Shown here: one piece after another, positions 1-10,077 of the stretch
How the letters are laid out: every line of letters begins with the position of its first letter
Position numbering within the stretch: the first letter of the stretch is position 1
Source: Ditylenchus dipsaci
Lineage: Eukaryota; Nematoda; Chromadorea; Rhabditida; Anguinidae
Direction of reading: 5' to 3'
NCBI GenBank assembly: GCA_004194705.1
Contig: SADC01000056.1
Span: 124,001-188,000, forward strand
Length of the DNA: 64,000 nucleotides
Position numbers and translations under genes: made by a program
Notes under the pieces: model-generated
The model's input: the letters and a program-made list of their open reading frames with translations, nothing else
What the model was told of the DNA's origin: nothing
Database searches by the model: none

Positions 1-639
1 GTAAGTGACATGATTTTAATGAACTCCCTCTTATTTTATACTTGTTGAATGCACGTCGATACAGTCAGCCAGGTCGTCTACATTAGAGCTGACGACTCCG
101 TTTTGCGATTATTTTGAGTTCAGTTTATTTTTTAGCCAACTTTTTTAAGCCAGAGTTCAATTTTTATAGCATCTTTTTAACAGCTTTTAACGCTTAACAA
201 AATGGCATAATCGGATTATTGTAGTTCAATTTCTTATTTCCGAAAAACAGCCTTTCAAAAGAAAATCGCAAAGGGGATTTTCATTTTTAAGCTTACAATT
301 ATTTTGCGATTATTTTTTGAGAAGTTTTTTCGCAATAATTTGGACATAATTTCGATTAGATGTTACATACCGAAATGGAACTCAATTAAAATTAGCTCAG
401 TAATGTAAAGTCTGTTTAACCACACGTTTTGTTATCATTGTCATAATTGAGCCGGAAAATGACAGAAATGACAATCAAAAAAATTTTACGCCATGTTTCG
501 GATCAATTTTGACGATGATGATGAAAACGTATGGTTAAACAAACTTGACATTTTTCAGCTTACTTTAATTGATCTAAATTTTGGTATATATATTCATTCG
601 GGACGTTAAAAATTGAAAAGAAAGCCAGATTTCCTATAT

Positions 640-965
640 TTCCCTATGTTTCCAATGTTTCCCAATATTTCCGGGAATATTGCCGGGTTTCTATATGTCC
701 GGGAATTTCCACAACCCTATTTTTAACTCACAGGGAACCCCGGGAAACGGAATTAGCAAAATCTGTTAATCTTATCTTGTATAGCTTATTTACTTATCGT
801 ATCCAAAAAGATGTTTCCAATAAATCAATAAAATAAAGAGTTTTCAGCAAGAGAAACATGCAAAAATGCTTTACCTATCCAGAAGCCACTCACAGACTAG
901 GAGTTACCACAGGAATTACCAGTCGAAAATCGTATTTTGAAAATTATATACCAAACCAAAAAGAA
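640..965. repeat. dispersed repeat, truncated GGGAATTTCC element plus flank
   Basis: Positions 650-716 hold degenerate copies of the TTTCC(G)GGAATATT unit and end in CCACAACCCTA, the same terminal sequence as the small element at 15471-15623, here without a recognisable left end. The following part (about 740-960, GAATTAGCAAAATCTGTTAATC...) recurs at 19505-19800 inside a sulfatase intron, so two repeat families abut here. Confidence 0.55.
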
Positions 966-1703
966 TTGTCGTTGCAAATTGAGTCGTACTGTAGTCAAAC
1001 GCAACAGTTTTTCACTTAACTTTTTATTTTTAGAGTCTTCAAAATAATACTTAAAGTACAACTGCATTCTTAACATTGATGTAGTTTAACTTTCATCGCA
1101 ACTATAAATAAATTGCAGCATAGATTCGTTGCAGCTAATTACAAAAGTCTGAAGAGTGGCTAAAAAACGTTACCGCGAAAACTTGTACATTTAAAGTGCA
1201 CTTTTTCTGTTCACCCTCTAGTCAGATATGCCCATTAAAACGGCTCGTACAAGGGTCGACCAATTATCTGGGTAAAATTTTTTTTAGGTGAAATCTCGGG
1301 TATTTAGTCGGTATTTACCCGAAAGTTGGGGAAAATCTTCAAATTTCCATAGTCACGTTTTTCTTCAAAATTTTTTATTTATTGCTAGCGCAAGCATGCA
1401 GAGAAAAAGAAGGGCTCAAAACTAAAAAGTGCAGGAATACCACAAAAATCATTGTGCTGAAACAAAAACACTCTCTGACTTTTGAATTCGCTTTGAGACA
1501 CACCAAATTTAAACAATAATTTTTGCAAAATATAGTATTTTCACAAAAGGCTTAAATTGTTTTACCGCACTAAATTACTGATTTAGCCCTCCAAATCAAT
1601 TTTTTACCCCACCAAATTTGAATTTTGAGCTAAATACTCGTTTACCTTACCAAATTATTTATTTTTTCAACAAATTTGAATTTTTAGTGAAAGGCTGCAG
1701 TAA

Positions 1704-2037
1704 ATGACTAAGTGTACTGAAACCTTGACTGAGACTAACAAAAAATTGAAAGTTATGAATGGGCAAGTTATTAAAGACAACTGCTCTCTGCAAGACCGGA
1801 TTAAAGAGGTCCAGGCTGACCGTTAGAAAGATGATGGCTATGGAAAGCCTCCTCCAGACTCCACTCGAACTATGGTTTAGGCAATGCTATGATTCAGGCG
1901 AAAAAAATTGCTTACCGAAGATTTACCGATTGCCTTGGTTCGCCGAGGTAAAATATCATGTACTAACCATTATCGCGCACGCTATGATGCAGCTCTTTTT
2001 CGCGGCTCGTTTTAATTTGGTGTCCTTGAAGGAATAA
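1704..2037 (+). pseudogene. possible coding remnant, unassigned
   Basis: A short frame from 1704 reads like a coiled coil (LTETNKKLKVMNGQVIKDN) and is closed by a stop near 1826. A second frame in 1900-2022 reads RRKKLLTEDLPIALVRRGK and ends at a TAA before an AATAAA-rich tail. The two could be pieces of one gene separated by small indels. No family is recognised. A chance arrangement is also possible. Confidence 0.25.
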
Positions 2038-2250
2038 AATAAAAAATTCAAACAATAAAATATTGGAAAAGTTAAAAAAAATTCCGACCCCATGTGCAGG
2101 GCTTTCAAACGTATTTTTATAAGATTATTATTTATTTTGAGTTTTCAAATTTATTATTTTTTAAAATTTTTCTGAGCTAGATTAACCAAAGACAACTGGT
2201 AACAACTTTCAAAAGTGTAACTAGAAAGTGTGAGATAGTGTCGGCAGAAA

Positions 2251-2335
2251 GTGTCCCATACATGCCACAAACCCCTGGCACACTGTCCCGTATATGGGAC
2301 AAACCCCTGGTGTACTGACCCATACATGGGACACC
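2251..2335. repeat. three tandem copies of a ~38-bp unit
   Basis: The unit contains GTCCCATACATGGGAC-like palindromes followed by AAACCCCTGG. Three diverged copies lie head to tail about 320 bp upstream of the SXP/RAL-2 gene. Function unknown. Confidence 0.6.
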
Positions 2336-2608
2336 CAAATACGGCACTTTCACGTCAAATTTTGGTGTTTTTGGAATATTCGTCCGATTTGGAATATTCT
2401 TCCAATAAAAGGTTCACAACTATTGATTCAGAAAAGACTCTAGTCACAGACAGCAAAGATCTGCAAGTGTGTTTGTATGACACTAAACAGAAGAAGATTA
2501 CAAATTTGACTGATTTGCATGCAAATCGAGTGAACAACTGAGTCAACTACTATTACGTTTGTTTGGTGGTCACTAATCTTTTGTCTGAAAATACACTTTT
2601 AAAAGCAG

Positions 2609-2616
2609 TATAAAAG
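2609..2616 (+). promoter_or_regulatory. TATA box of the SXP/RAL-2 gene
   Basis: TATAAAAG lies 41-48 bp upstream of the predicted ATG at 2657, the spacing expected for a short 5' leader. Confidence 0.5.
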
Positions 2617-2656
2617 AGCTGCCTGCTTAGTTGTAATTATCAAAACTAATTTGAAA

Positions 2657-3288
2657 ATGTTTCGATTTATCTCCTTACTAGCTACTACTGTTTTAGCATT
2701 CACTATTTTTGTGAATGTAAGTGCTCATTTTGGCAAACATTTTGGTGGAAGGCATCACCACCATTTGAGTTTCTTGCCAATGTGACAGATGAAGACAAAC
2801 AGCAACTATTTGACATCTTCACCAACCTCAACATCACAAAAGCTGAAAAGCAGACTCAAATGCAGCAATGGGCTGCCAACCAGTCTGAGGATGTTCAGGT
2901 CAGAAATTTTATTTTCTTTCTTTCTTGAATATTTTTAGTTTTAGACAGCACTCACCAATCTGACCCAATCCAGACAAAATGCCACACAAAATGCTTTTGC
3001 AAAGGCCGCTTACAATTTGACTGAAGAAGCCGCCAGTCTGCTCACTCAAATTCAGGTAGTTCAGGTGTAATTTAATTTTAAGAAATAAAATTACTCTAGG
3101 AAGTGGTTGAAAACCAAGACATAACCCAACTAGAAGAGTGCAGCCAAATTCAAACTTTATTGTCTGAAGCGGATCGATCAGTTGCCCTACAGCTGCATAT
3201 TCCTCGCATTCCTTGCAATGCACTTTATGGAAAGTCTGGTCATGCTAGAATTGGCAAGATTTTCGGTCATAAACGAGGATTACATTGA
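2657..3288 (+). CDS. SXP/RAL-2 family (DUF148) secreted protein
   Basis: Exons 2657-2898, 2945-3055 and 3100-3288, separated by two 46-bp GT..AG introns. The start has a hydrophobic signal peptide (MFRFISLLATTVLAFTIFVN), then a Gly/His-rich stretch, then a helical segment of the SXP/RAL-2 type: FLANVTDEDKQQLFDIF, NITKAEKQTQMQQWAANQS, then LTEEAASLL and VVENQDIT. Known members are small nematode secreted proteins, often antigens or effectors, of unclear biochemical function. The frame breaks once between the His stretch and PFEFLANV. One extra C near 2761 would join them. A 36-bp intron at 2718-2753 (GTAAGT...GAAG) is the alternative. The C-terminus after QTLLSEADRS is uncertain: an overlapping frame ends in NEDYIDENVKFC. 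The family call is secure, the exact protein is not. Confidence 0.8.
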
Positions 3289-3350
3289 CGAAAATGTTAA
3301 ATTCTGCTAAAATCTGAAGAATAATATTCAAATGCTAATACAGCCTACGC

Positions 3351-3486
3351 TCGATTTAACATACGACCTGGGGACTGAGCCTAACCGTATGTTAAGTCGA
3401 GCGTGTTAAATGGGGAAGGGGTTTTTGACAGAGTTTATTATTTGAAGGGATCGACCCAAGGTGTATGTTGAATCAAGCGTCGACTG
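3351..3486. mobile_element. 136-bp inverted-repeat element, TA duplication
   Basis: The ends CAGCCTACGCTCGATTTAAC and its partner (reverse of ...TTGAATCAAGCGTCGACTG) are inverted, and TA flanks both sides (3349-3350 and 3487-3488). This fits a short Tc1/mariner/pogo-type element inserted just past the SXP/RAL-2 stop codon. Confidence 0.6.
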
Positions 3487-3926
3487 TATTACATTGATGT
3501 GTGAATAAAAATATTCTATGTGAAAATAAATTAATCAAGCAAATTATACTTTGAAAATATATAACGCCTATACTTTTTGAAAATACAGTCAGCAGATATA
3601 ATTAAAATATAAAACGCTTTTAAGATATTTTATAAGATTAATCTAACTATGAAAAGGTATTATTATTTGGGAAAGTAACTTTTTCAAATTGTTAATTATT
3701 TTTCCAATTTTTTTTAAATTAGGCTTCCACTATGGATAAGATTTCATCCCTACACTAATTTCGTCTTTTCAAAGAAAACTTTATTTTTATCCAATTTTAT
3801 TTAAAGTAAATTTTAAAGTCTAGCTAAGATTTTTAGGCATCATTTTACTATAAGTCTTACTTCAACATGAAGCCGAGAAATTACAATAGTCCGAAGGGGC
3901 TATTTTAAGACTAAGAACACTTAGTA

Positions 3927-4160
3927 CAGTCAAACCTCGATATAGTGGCCCCCACCTCAAGTTCCTTCCCGCCTAGGGTCGACACTTTTTTTAACTCAAT
4001 TTTTAGAGAATCATGCTAGTTCTGTCTTATGAGTCTCGTCGCAAATATCGAGAGGATTCCGATCGTTGATGAATAAATATACAGTTTTGCCTTTTAAAAA
4101 CCAGGACCTCGATATAGTGGCCTTCTAACTTTTTAAAAGGGGGCCACTATATTGAGGTTT
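3927..4160. mobile_element. pogo-like short element (CAGTCAAACCTCGATATAGTGG)
   Basis: The left end CAGTCAAACCTCGATATAG follows TA. Its reverse complement recurs at 4142-4160 (CCACTATATTGAGGTTT). The CAGTCGA(A)CCTC terminus is shared with elements at 16558, 26765, 29336 and 59630. The right end is degraded. Confidence 0.55.
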
Positions 4161-4914
4161 CAAAATCGTGTTGGTGGCATTGCGTTTTTGACCCACTTTT
4201 TGAAGACTGCTTCATGAAAGTTACCAGTCATTTGAAGCTAGTGAGATGAGCTACAAAATGAGGTGTAACTTGCCTGAGAAAAGTTTTCGAAAACTGGTCA
4301 AAAACACAATGCCAAAAAACATGATTTTGAATTAGGGAGAAGGGGTTAATAAGAGATTTCACGGTATTTTTGACGGTTGACAAGAAACCATTACCGTAAT
4401 GTATCAAATAAAAACACTAAGGCTTATATTTTTTCAAACCCAGAAAAATCTTGAAATTGTCAATTAAAAATGGCCTTAGCTCCGAAATCTTAGTCAAAAA
4501 TTAGGGGGGGGCTTCTATTAGGCAAGGGGCTTCTATTAAACACATCATGGCATATCATTAAATAGAGCTTCTTCAAAGTAAAAAAGTAAGCTTAATACTA
4601 TTTTGGTGTTTTTTATCGTTAAAACTCAGACTGTATTTGTCTACATCAAAAAATGGAGGCACGTGAATTTAACTATTTACAATTAAATTTATTGGCGTAG
4701 GCATACCTTTTAAAAAGTAATTTTATTCGTCCGGAAATCTTTAAAAAAGGAACAAATATATTTTGCTGTAATTTTTCTTCAAATGACTTTAAAATCATGC
4801 TTTATTTCTATTTAAATTTATTTGACTAATTATAGTGCTGTTACAAACATTTTTAACAACATTATGACTAAGGATTTAAAAAGGCAGCCCAATAATACTC
4901 ATCCATCTTGAACT
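4161..4914. other. intergenic, nothing recognised
   Basis: AT-rich sequence between a transposon remnant and the 3' end of the pectate lyase gene. No coding potential or structured repeat is evident apart from the GGGGGGG-containing stretch near 4502. Confidence 0.4.
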
Positions 4915-6019
4915 CTAATTAACGACGGTGATTTTCGCACTTGGATCTTTGCAGATTTTGCCATTGAGTGCTTGTCCTACTTGGATATTTTCTGTTTGAG
5001 TTGGCTGAAAAAAATATTATAATTTAACTTCTTGTTTTCCACCTTCACCTTGGGACCAGTGCCAGTGGCTGGGTTATAATCAGTAGTGCCTTGGTAGCCT
5101 TGGCAAATGTAGGCGATTTTTTGGAATTGCACAGACTGAGGCCACTCACACTGACTCCATCTCCTAAGTTAGCATTTAAACCCACCACAGTCAAAGCTGG
5201 CTAAACACAAAAATATATGTTCTATCTGAAATATTTTTAGTTACCCCATTCAAAACTGTGTTAGTGAGCACTAGTTTGCGATTCTTGAACTGAGTTGGGC
5301 AGTTTCCGCAAGAGCGCCACAACTTAGACATGTTCCGGGCATAGAAGTCACTGATGTAGGTAGTACCTGCACCTTGTTGAATGAACACCTAAAGTTTGAT
5401 TTAGTAAATAAATAAATATCTAGTTCTATTACTTTGTCAGCTGCATTCTGAACTCCCCTCCTTGAATAGTGTACTTGTTACCAGTGTTAGCCCAGTACTT
5501 GGAATCAGTTCCAAGGCCAGCCTTAATGAATCGAACTGTTTTTAAACTAAATTAACTTAGACATACAGCATGGGTTCCAACAGCTTCCCACCTAAATAAA
5601 ACAATCAGTTATTGGAAATAATTTAAACGTCTGACTATCTTACCAGACGTTTTGAGTGTGCAAGATCCTTTACACCAGATGCCTTTTGAAGCTGGGTTGC
5701 CAATGATCAACTTAAAAAAAAAACGTTTAGATACCACACATTGAATTAATCTTGTTACATTGGAAACAGTGACTCCTGGCTCTAAGATAAGGATGGGCTG
5801 GTCATTTTCATTGATGGAAGAACCACCCACTTTCGACCCAGCTGTCAGACGCTTCATGCCATAGTCAATGTTTTTGGCTACACTTATAGTGGCTTGCACC
5901 ACTTCAGAGCTTTTAGCAGAAGGGAAAGTAGGGTTGCAGTTGACTCCAGCAGAAACTAGCTCAAAATTGCAGATTGCCATTGAAACAGTCATTAAAAAGA
6001 GTGGATAGAACGAGTACAT
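4915..6019 (-). CDS. pectate lyase, polysaccharide lyase family 3
   Basis: Predicted exons on the minus strand: 6019-5759, 5710-5644, 5591-5567, 5535-5433, 5388-5245, 5200-5029 and 5004-4915. The protein starts with a signal peptide, then NPTFPSAKSSEVVQATISVA, IDYGMKRL, ILILEPGVTVSN, ASKGIWCKGSCTLK, a WE-x-VG motif, a DK motif, GAGTTYISDFYARN and LWRSCGNC, which is the order of PL3 landmarks. PL3 enzymes cleave de-esterified pectate by calcium-dependent beta-elimination outside the cell. Relatives in plant-parasitic nematodes are secreted to soften plant walls and are of microbial origin. The frame needs one more base in each of four runs (5650-5653, 5534-5535, 5455-5458, 5117-5122). Each extra base brings the family motif back into frame, so the gene is probably intact. 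Unusual: the normally acidic pair after the VG of the WE motif is Thr-His. Intron 3 (31 bp) and intron 6 (24 bp) are very short, and exon 3 is only 25 bp. Confidence 0.88.
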
Positions 6020-6577
6020 GGCTACTGAAAAGGATATTTTTTAAAAATGGGGATAGCGATAAAAGGGGCTTACCTTTTGAAAACTAACACTTTGATAAGC
6101 TAATAGTTTTAATCGAATGATGATTCCAGGTTGATAGCTCATATTTATACTCAACATTTTCTGTATTAAAAACACTAGACGTACGCCGAAAATGAGATTT
6201 CTTAGAATATTTTGACTGATTTGGGTAAATAATAACAAAAAGTGGGTAAAATAAACAAACTTGGGCTTAGATATTTTTAATTTCAGCACTATAGGAACAA
6301 AATATATAATCCTGTGTGAGTTTAGCTGTTTCCAAATTCACTTTCATTAAATTTGATCAATAAGTGAGCAAAATATGATCAGTAGCATACAAACCCTTTA
6401 ATCAACACAACAGACTCATTTAACAATGCGCAAAAGTTTTCTAAATTTGTTTTAAGCGAGCCAGTTTTTAAATAATATGTTTAGTCTAGGCAACAGATTA
6501 CCTTTAAAGTTGTACAAGAATGACTAAAGGCTCTATGTCAGAGACAAAGACCGTTCTTAAAAAAATAAAATAATAAT

Positions 6578-7124
6578 GTACTATGTTGATATGTTGTAGC
6601 AAAAATTTTCTGTAACTTTTTTTACGCTAAACAAATGTTCATTTCTGACTTCAGATTTGTGTTCAGCGTGAAGATTCATAGAACTGCTTTTTAAATTTCA
6701 AAATCAGTGACAAATTTCAAATTCCTCTCATGACAACAAATATTTCGAATATTTATCGTCTTGAGTGTAATTCGAAATTTGACTACGATTTCGAAATTAA
6801 AATTTAGTTTTACAAAACGTCCACGCTGAACACAAATCCAAAGTCAAAAATAAACGATTGATTAGGAAATATTGGAACATATCTTTCAATGTAACTTTTC
6901 AGCACTAAATCATTAGAAATTGCCCAAGCATTAACTTTTTCATGATTTTCTGCAACCACTGAAAACAGAAAAAATTTGAAATTTGTCACTGATTTTGAAA
7001 TTTAAAAAGCAGTTTTATGAATCTTCACGCTGAACACAAATCCGAAGTCAGAAATCAACATTTGTTTAGCGTAAAAAAAGTTACAGAAAATTTTTACTAC
7101 AACATACCAACATAGTATATTATT
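6578..7124. mobile_element. inverted-repeat element of ~545 bp
   Basis: The ends ACTATGTTGATATGTTGTAG and its reverse complement at 7095-7119 face each other, and homology continues inward for about 150 bp on each side (GTAACTTTTTTTACGC / GCGTAAAAAAAGTTAC). TA-rich flanks obscure the target duplication. A further partial copy at 8108-8200 comes from the tandem duplication described below. Confidence 0.65.
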
Positions 7125-7251
7125 ATTTTATCAAAGCTGCTGTTATCAAAAATTTAGTGTTCAGCCAGCGAAAACCCAACTTCGCTTACTACAACTTGTA
7201 TATATTTTTTATTTTGTCACAATTTCATTATGGACTGCGGTTGTATTTAGT

Positions 7252-7431
7252 CATGGTGAGGAAAATATACAAAATACCAAAATCTGTACAAAATCTTAGC
7301 CATATTTAACTATTCAAATCTATACAAAATTTGACGAGAAATTTTGTATAGAGTCTGTATAAATTTTGTATAGATAACTAATGACAAAAATTTGTATATA
7401 TTTTGGTATTTTGTATATTTTCCTCACCATG
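7252..7431. mobile_element. 180-bp hAT-like miniature element, 8-bp duplication TATTTAGT
   Basis: The ends CATGGTGAGGAAAATATAC and GTATATTTTCCTCACCATG are inverted repeats. TATTTAGT flanks both sides exactly (7244-7251 and 7432-7439). A left half of the same element survives at 9520-9660. An 8-bp duplication points to the hAT superfamily; there is no transposase. Confidence 0.8.
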
Positions 7432-7689
7432 TATTTAGTGTCAAAATAACCGCAATATTCCACGCTTTCCCTTCGTTAACAGCATTTAGCTAAATACTAT
7501 CTTTACATGAAGTTATATCATCTAGATCGTCAAAAATTGGCAATTTTAGAAAAAATTGACGCCTTTACAAATAAGTGGTGGTTTATCCTGATTTTTTGAA
7601 ACAAAACAGTGTGTGATTTATATGGCTAGAAAGCGCAATTTCTTGTGGTCATTTGCGTATGTATCTTAAAGAGAATATGACGATGTTGG

Positions 7690-7975
7690 CTCACCACTTG
7701 GAAAGAGATGGGTACTAGCTGAATTTCGGCCATGAAAAATTGATCACTTTCCAGGCAATTTTAGCCATTTGAGTAGACTTTGAAGCGAAGAAGACCGGCA
7801 TCATTGTATTCAGCACAGCCTGCTCGATCTGCTTGGGCAAAACTTGCACTCGGGCTTATAAGTGTTAATTTATATCCCCCTCTAATTTCTCCTCCCTAAT
7901 TTCAAGCGGTCTGAAAATGCTGCTTTCATTTACTGTTTGAGCTGTGTAAAAAGTGCCTGAAAAAGGACGTTAAAG
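7690..7975 (-). pseudogene. duplicated coding-like fragment, copy 1
   Basis: Same block as 9665-9950 but with two one-base length differences (C5 against C6 near 7875, and an extra base near 7763), so its frame differs from copy 2. Which copy has the correct frame cannot be decided here. Confidence 0.35.
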
Positions 7976-8326
7976 GACCCGTTAAAGGACTATGCTCACG
8001 GTGGTCTGGTGGTCCGCCGCCAATTCAAAAGATTTTCCTAATAATTGATCTTCTGTTCGGATTTTTTAACTTGGCTTCTAACAAAACAAGGCCTATAATT
8101 TAATTCCCAAATCCGAAGTCAGAAATCAACATTTGTTAAGCGTAAAAAGAGTTACAGAAAATTTTTGCTACAACATATCAACATAGTATATTATTATTTA
8201 TCAAAGCTGCTGTTATCAAAAATTTAGTGTTCAGCCAGCGAAAACCCAACTTCGCTTACTACAACTTGTATATATTTTTATTTTGTCACAATTTCATTAT
8301 GGACTGCTGCTGTATTTAGTCATGGT

Positions 8327-9517
8327 CAGTGTTGTTCCGGCTAGTTCCGCTAGCGCCGGCGCCGGCGCTGCCCCGGAAAAAACAGCGCCGGCCGGCGCTC
8401 GCACCGGCGCTGGGCCAATGAAAAATTTTGGTCGGCGCCGGCGCTGGCGCTAAAATTTTCGTCCCGGCGCTGGCCCCGGCGCTGTTTTTGAACGATTATG
8501 GCGCCGGCGCTGTTACTAAAATTTTACAGCTCAAAATTGAGAAAGACAATTATTCTTAATTTTAAACTAAATTATCAGAACTTTTGTGCTGCAATTTCTT
8601 CCATTTCTTTAAATCTTTTATTTATTTTCTTTAATTTTTTAGTTTATTTTTGTAACATAACCAGGGTATCATATGCTATTGTTGAAAAAGTAATTCACAC
8701 AACTTTTATTTTACAAGACTAGTATGGATTACCTATTCCTTTCATGAACTTCCATTTCTCTAATAACTCCACCTATATGGACTTATTTCTCAGTATAAGG
8801 AAAATACAGGGTGTTTCGAGAAATCTACAGGATTTTAAATGGTTATAACTTGTTTTTGAGACCGAATTTCTAATTTCTGTTTCCTTCAACCACTTTCTCT
8901 TGACGGGCAATTCATTTGGTTTATAATGCCAAAAATACGGTTTTCGCTTGGTCCCTTTGTGGTCCTGGGCTGTGGGTGGCTCCTAGATGGCTAAAACCCG
9001 AAACAACAGGGGGACCAAGTGAAAATCATACTTCTGACATTTTACATTTAACGAAATTGCCCGTCAAGAGAAAACGATTAGTGAAAACAGAAATTCGTTC
9101 TAGAAAAAGGTTATAGCCATCTCAAATTCTGCGGATTTTTTTAAACACCATATATTTCAAAATTCACTCATCATGAGGAACTAATAGAGGAAATATGAAT
9201 GGTATGCTGCTAATCGATATAGATAGCAAATAATTATTATCACTTTCACTGTAAAAAACATACTGTTGAAAAAAAAAAGGAATTTTTCATGAAATTTACA
9301 GCAAAAGCAAAATTATCAAGCCGGCGCCGGCGTCGGCGCTGCCATGAACGCCGGCGCTGGCGCCGGCGCTGGGGCATTTTTTCAAAAGAGGTCGGCGCCG
9401 GCGCTGGCGCCGGAGCCAAAATTTTTTAAGGGAGGCGCTTGGCGCTGGGGCCTTTTCTCAGAAAGGGTCGGAGCCGGCGCTGGCGCCGGCGCCGATCCCG
9501 GCGCTGGAATAACACTG
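8327..9517. mobile_element. hAT-like element with GCGCCGGC subterminal arrays, 8-bp duplication GTCATGGT
   Basis: The element starts CAGTGTTGTTCC and ends GGAATAACACTG. GTCATGGT is repeated exactly at 8319-8326 and 9518-9525. Just inside each end (8340-8515 and 9320-9510) are degenerate arrays of GGCGCCGGCGCT, in opposite orientation, giving GC-rich islands in AT-rich DNA. No transposase is present. A second element (8817-9152) sits inside it. Confidence 0.9.
8817..9152. mobile_element. nested ~336-bp element, CAGGGTGTTTC ends, TA duplication
   Basis: The left end CAGGGTGTTTCGAGAAATC follows TA. The right end reads inverted (GATTTTTTTAAACACCATA) and is followed by TA. Inner parts (TTGACGGGCAATT / AATTGCCCGTCAAG) pair as well. 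The core holds two inverted CTTGGTCCC motifs. It is probably a Tc1/mariner-type miniature element. Confidence 0.65.
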
Positions 9518-9664
9518 GTCATGGTGAGGAAAATATACAAAATACCAAAATCTGTACAAAATCTTAGCCATAGTTAACTATTCAAATCTATACAAAATTT
9601 GACTAGAAATTTTGTATAGAGTTTGTATAAATTTGTATAGATAACTAATGCCAAAAATTTGATA

Positions 9665-9978
9665 GCTCACCACTTGGAAAAAGATGGGTACTAGCTGAAT
9701 TTCGGCCATGAAAAATTGATCACTTTCCAGGCAATTTCGCCATTTGAGTAAACTTTGAAGCGAAGAAGACCGGCATCATTGTATTCAGCACAGCCTGCTC
9801 GATCTGCTTGGGCAAAACTTGCACTCGGGCTTATAAGTGTTAATTTATATCCCCCCTCTAATTTCTCCTCCCTAATTTCAAGCGGTCTGAAAATGCTGCT
9901 TTCATTTACTGTTTGAGCTGTGTAAAAAGTGCCTGAAAGGGACTTTAAAAGTCTAACAGGAACTTTCACACAGCTCAA
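9665..9978 (-). CDS. coding-like fragment, unknown family, copy 2
   Basis: An open frame of 95 codons reads SGTFYTAQTVNESSIF, PLEIREEKLEGGYKL, FAQADRAGCAEYNDAGLL and FKVYSNGEIAWKVINF. It has the look of a real protein domain rather than a shadow frame. No start context, splice sites or family could be assigned. It may be an exon copied with the tandem duplication or a fragment of a gene lost elsewhere. Confidence 0.35.
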
Positions 9979-10077
9979 ACAGCAAATGAAAACAGGAGTT
10001 TCAGATTAATCGAAGTTTGAAAAAGTTGGATGCTTCTAATTACTGCTCCAGAAGAGAAATTAGATGAAATAAGGTAT

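Larger units (their letters stand above)
1..2250. other. gene-poor AT-rich stretch
   Basis: No intact gene is seen. The stretch is AT-rich with long A and T runs. It holds a dispersed repeat (about 640-960) and a coding-like remnant (1704-2037), listed separately. Short reading frames elsewhere are not supported by composition, splice sites or family resemblance. Confidence 0.5.
7037..9950. repeat. tandem duplication of ~0.95 kb, second copy split by a hAT-like element
   Basis: Copy 1 is 7037 to about 7975. Copy 2 is 8108-8326 plus 9526 to about 9950, offset by 1071 bp. Both begin CAAATCCGAAGTCAGAAATC and share the small element, the GCTCACCACTTGGAAA block and the coding-like block. Copy 2 lacks about 270 bp from inside the small element to just before GCTCACC. 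The hAT-like element 8327-9517 landed in copy 2 after the duplication. Confidence 0.8.

Noticed and set aside
4915..6019. Pectate lyase as a decayed pseudogene
   Set aside because: All frame breaks are single-base deficits in runs and all conserved blocks survive otherwise, so base-calling errors are the simpler explanation. Not excluded.
9344..9577. Gly-Ala repeat protein (GAGAGAGAFF)
   Set aside because: Translation of the GGCGCC subterminal array of a hAT-like element.
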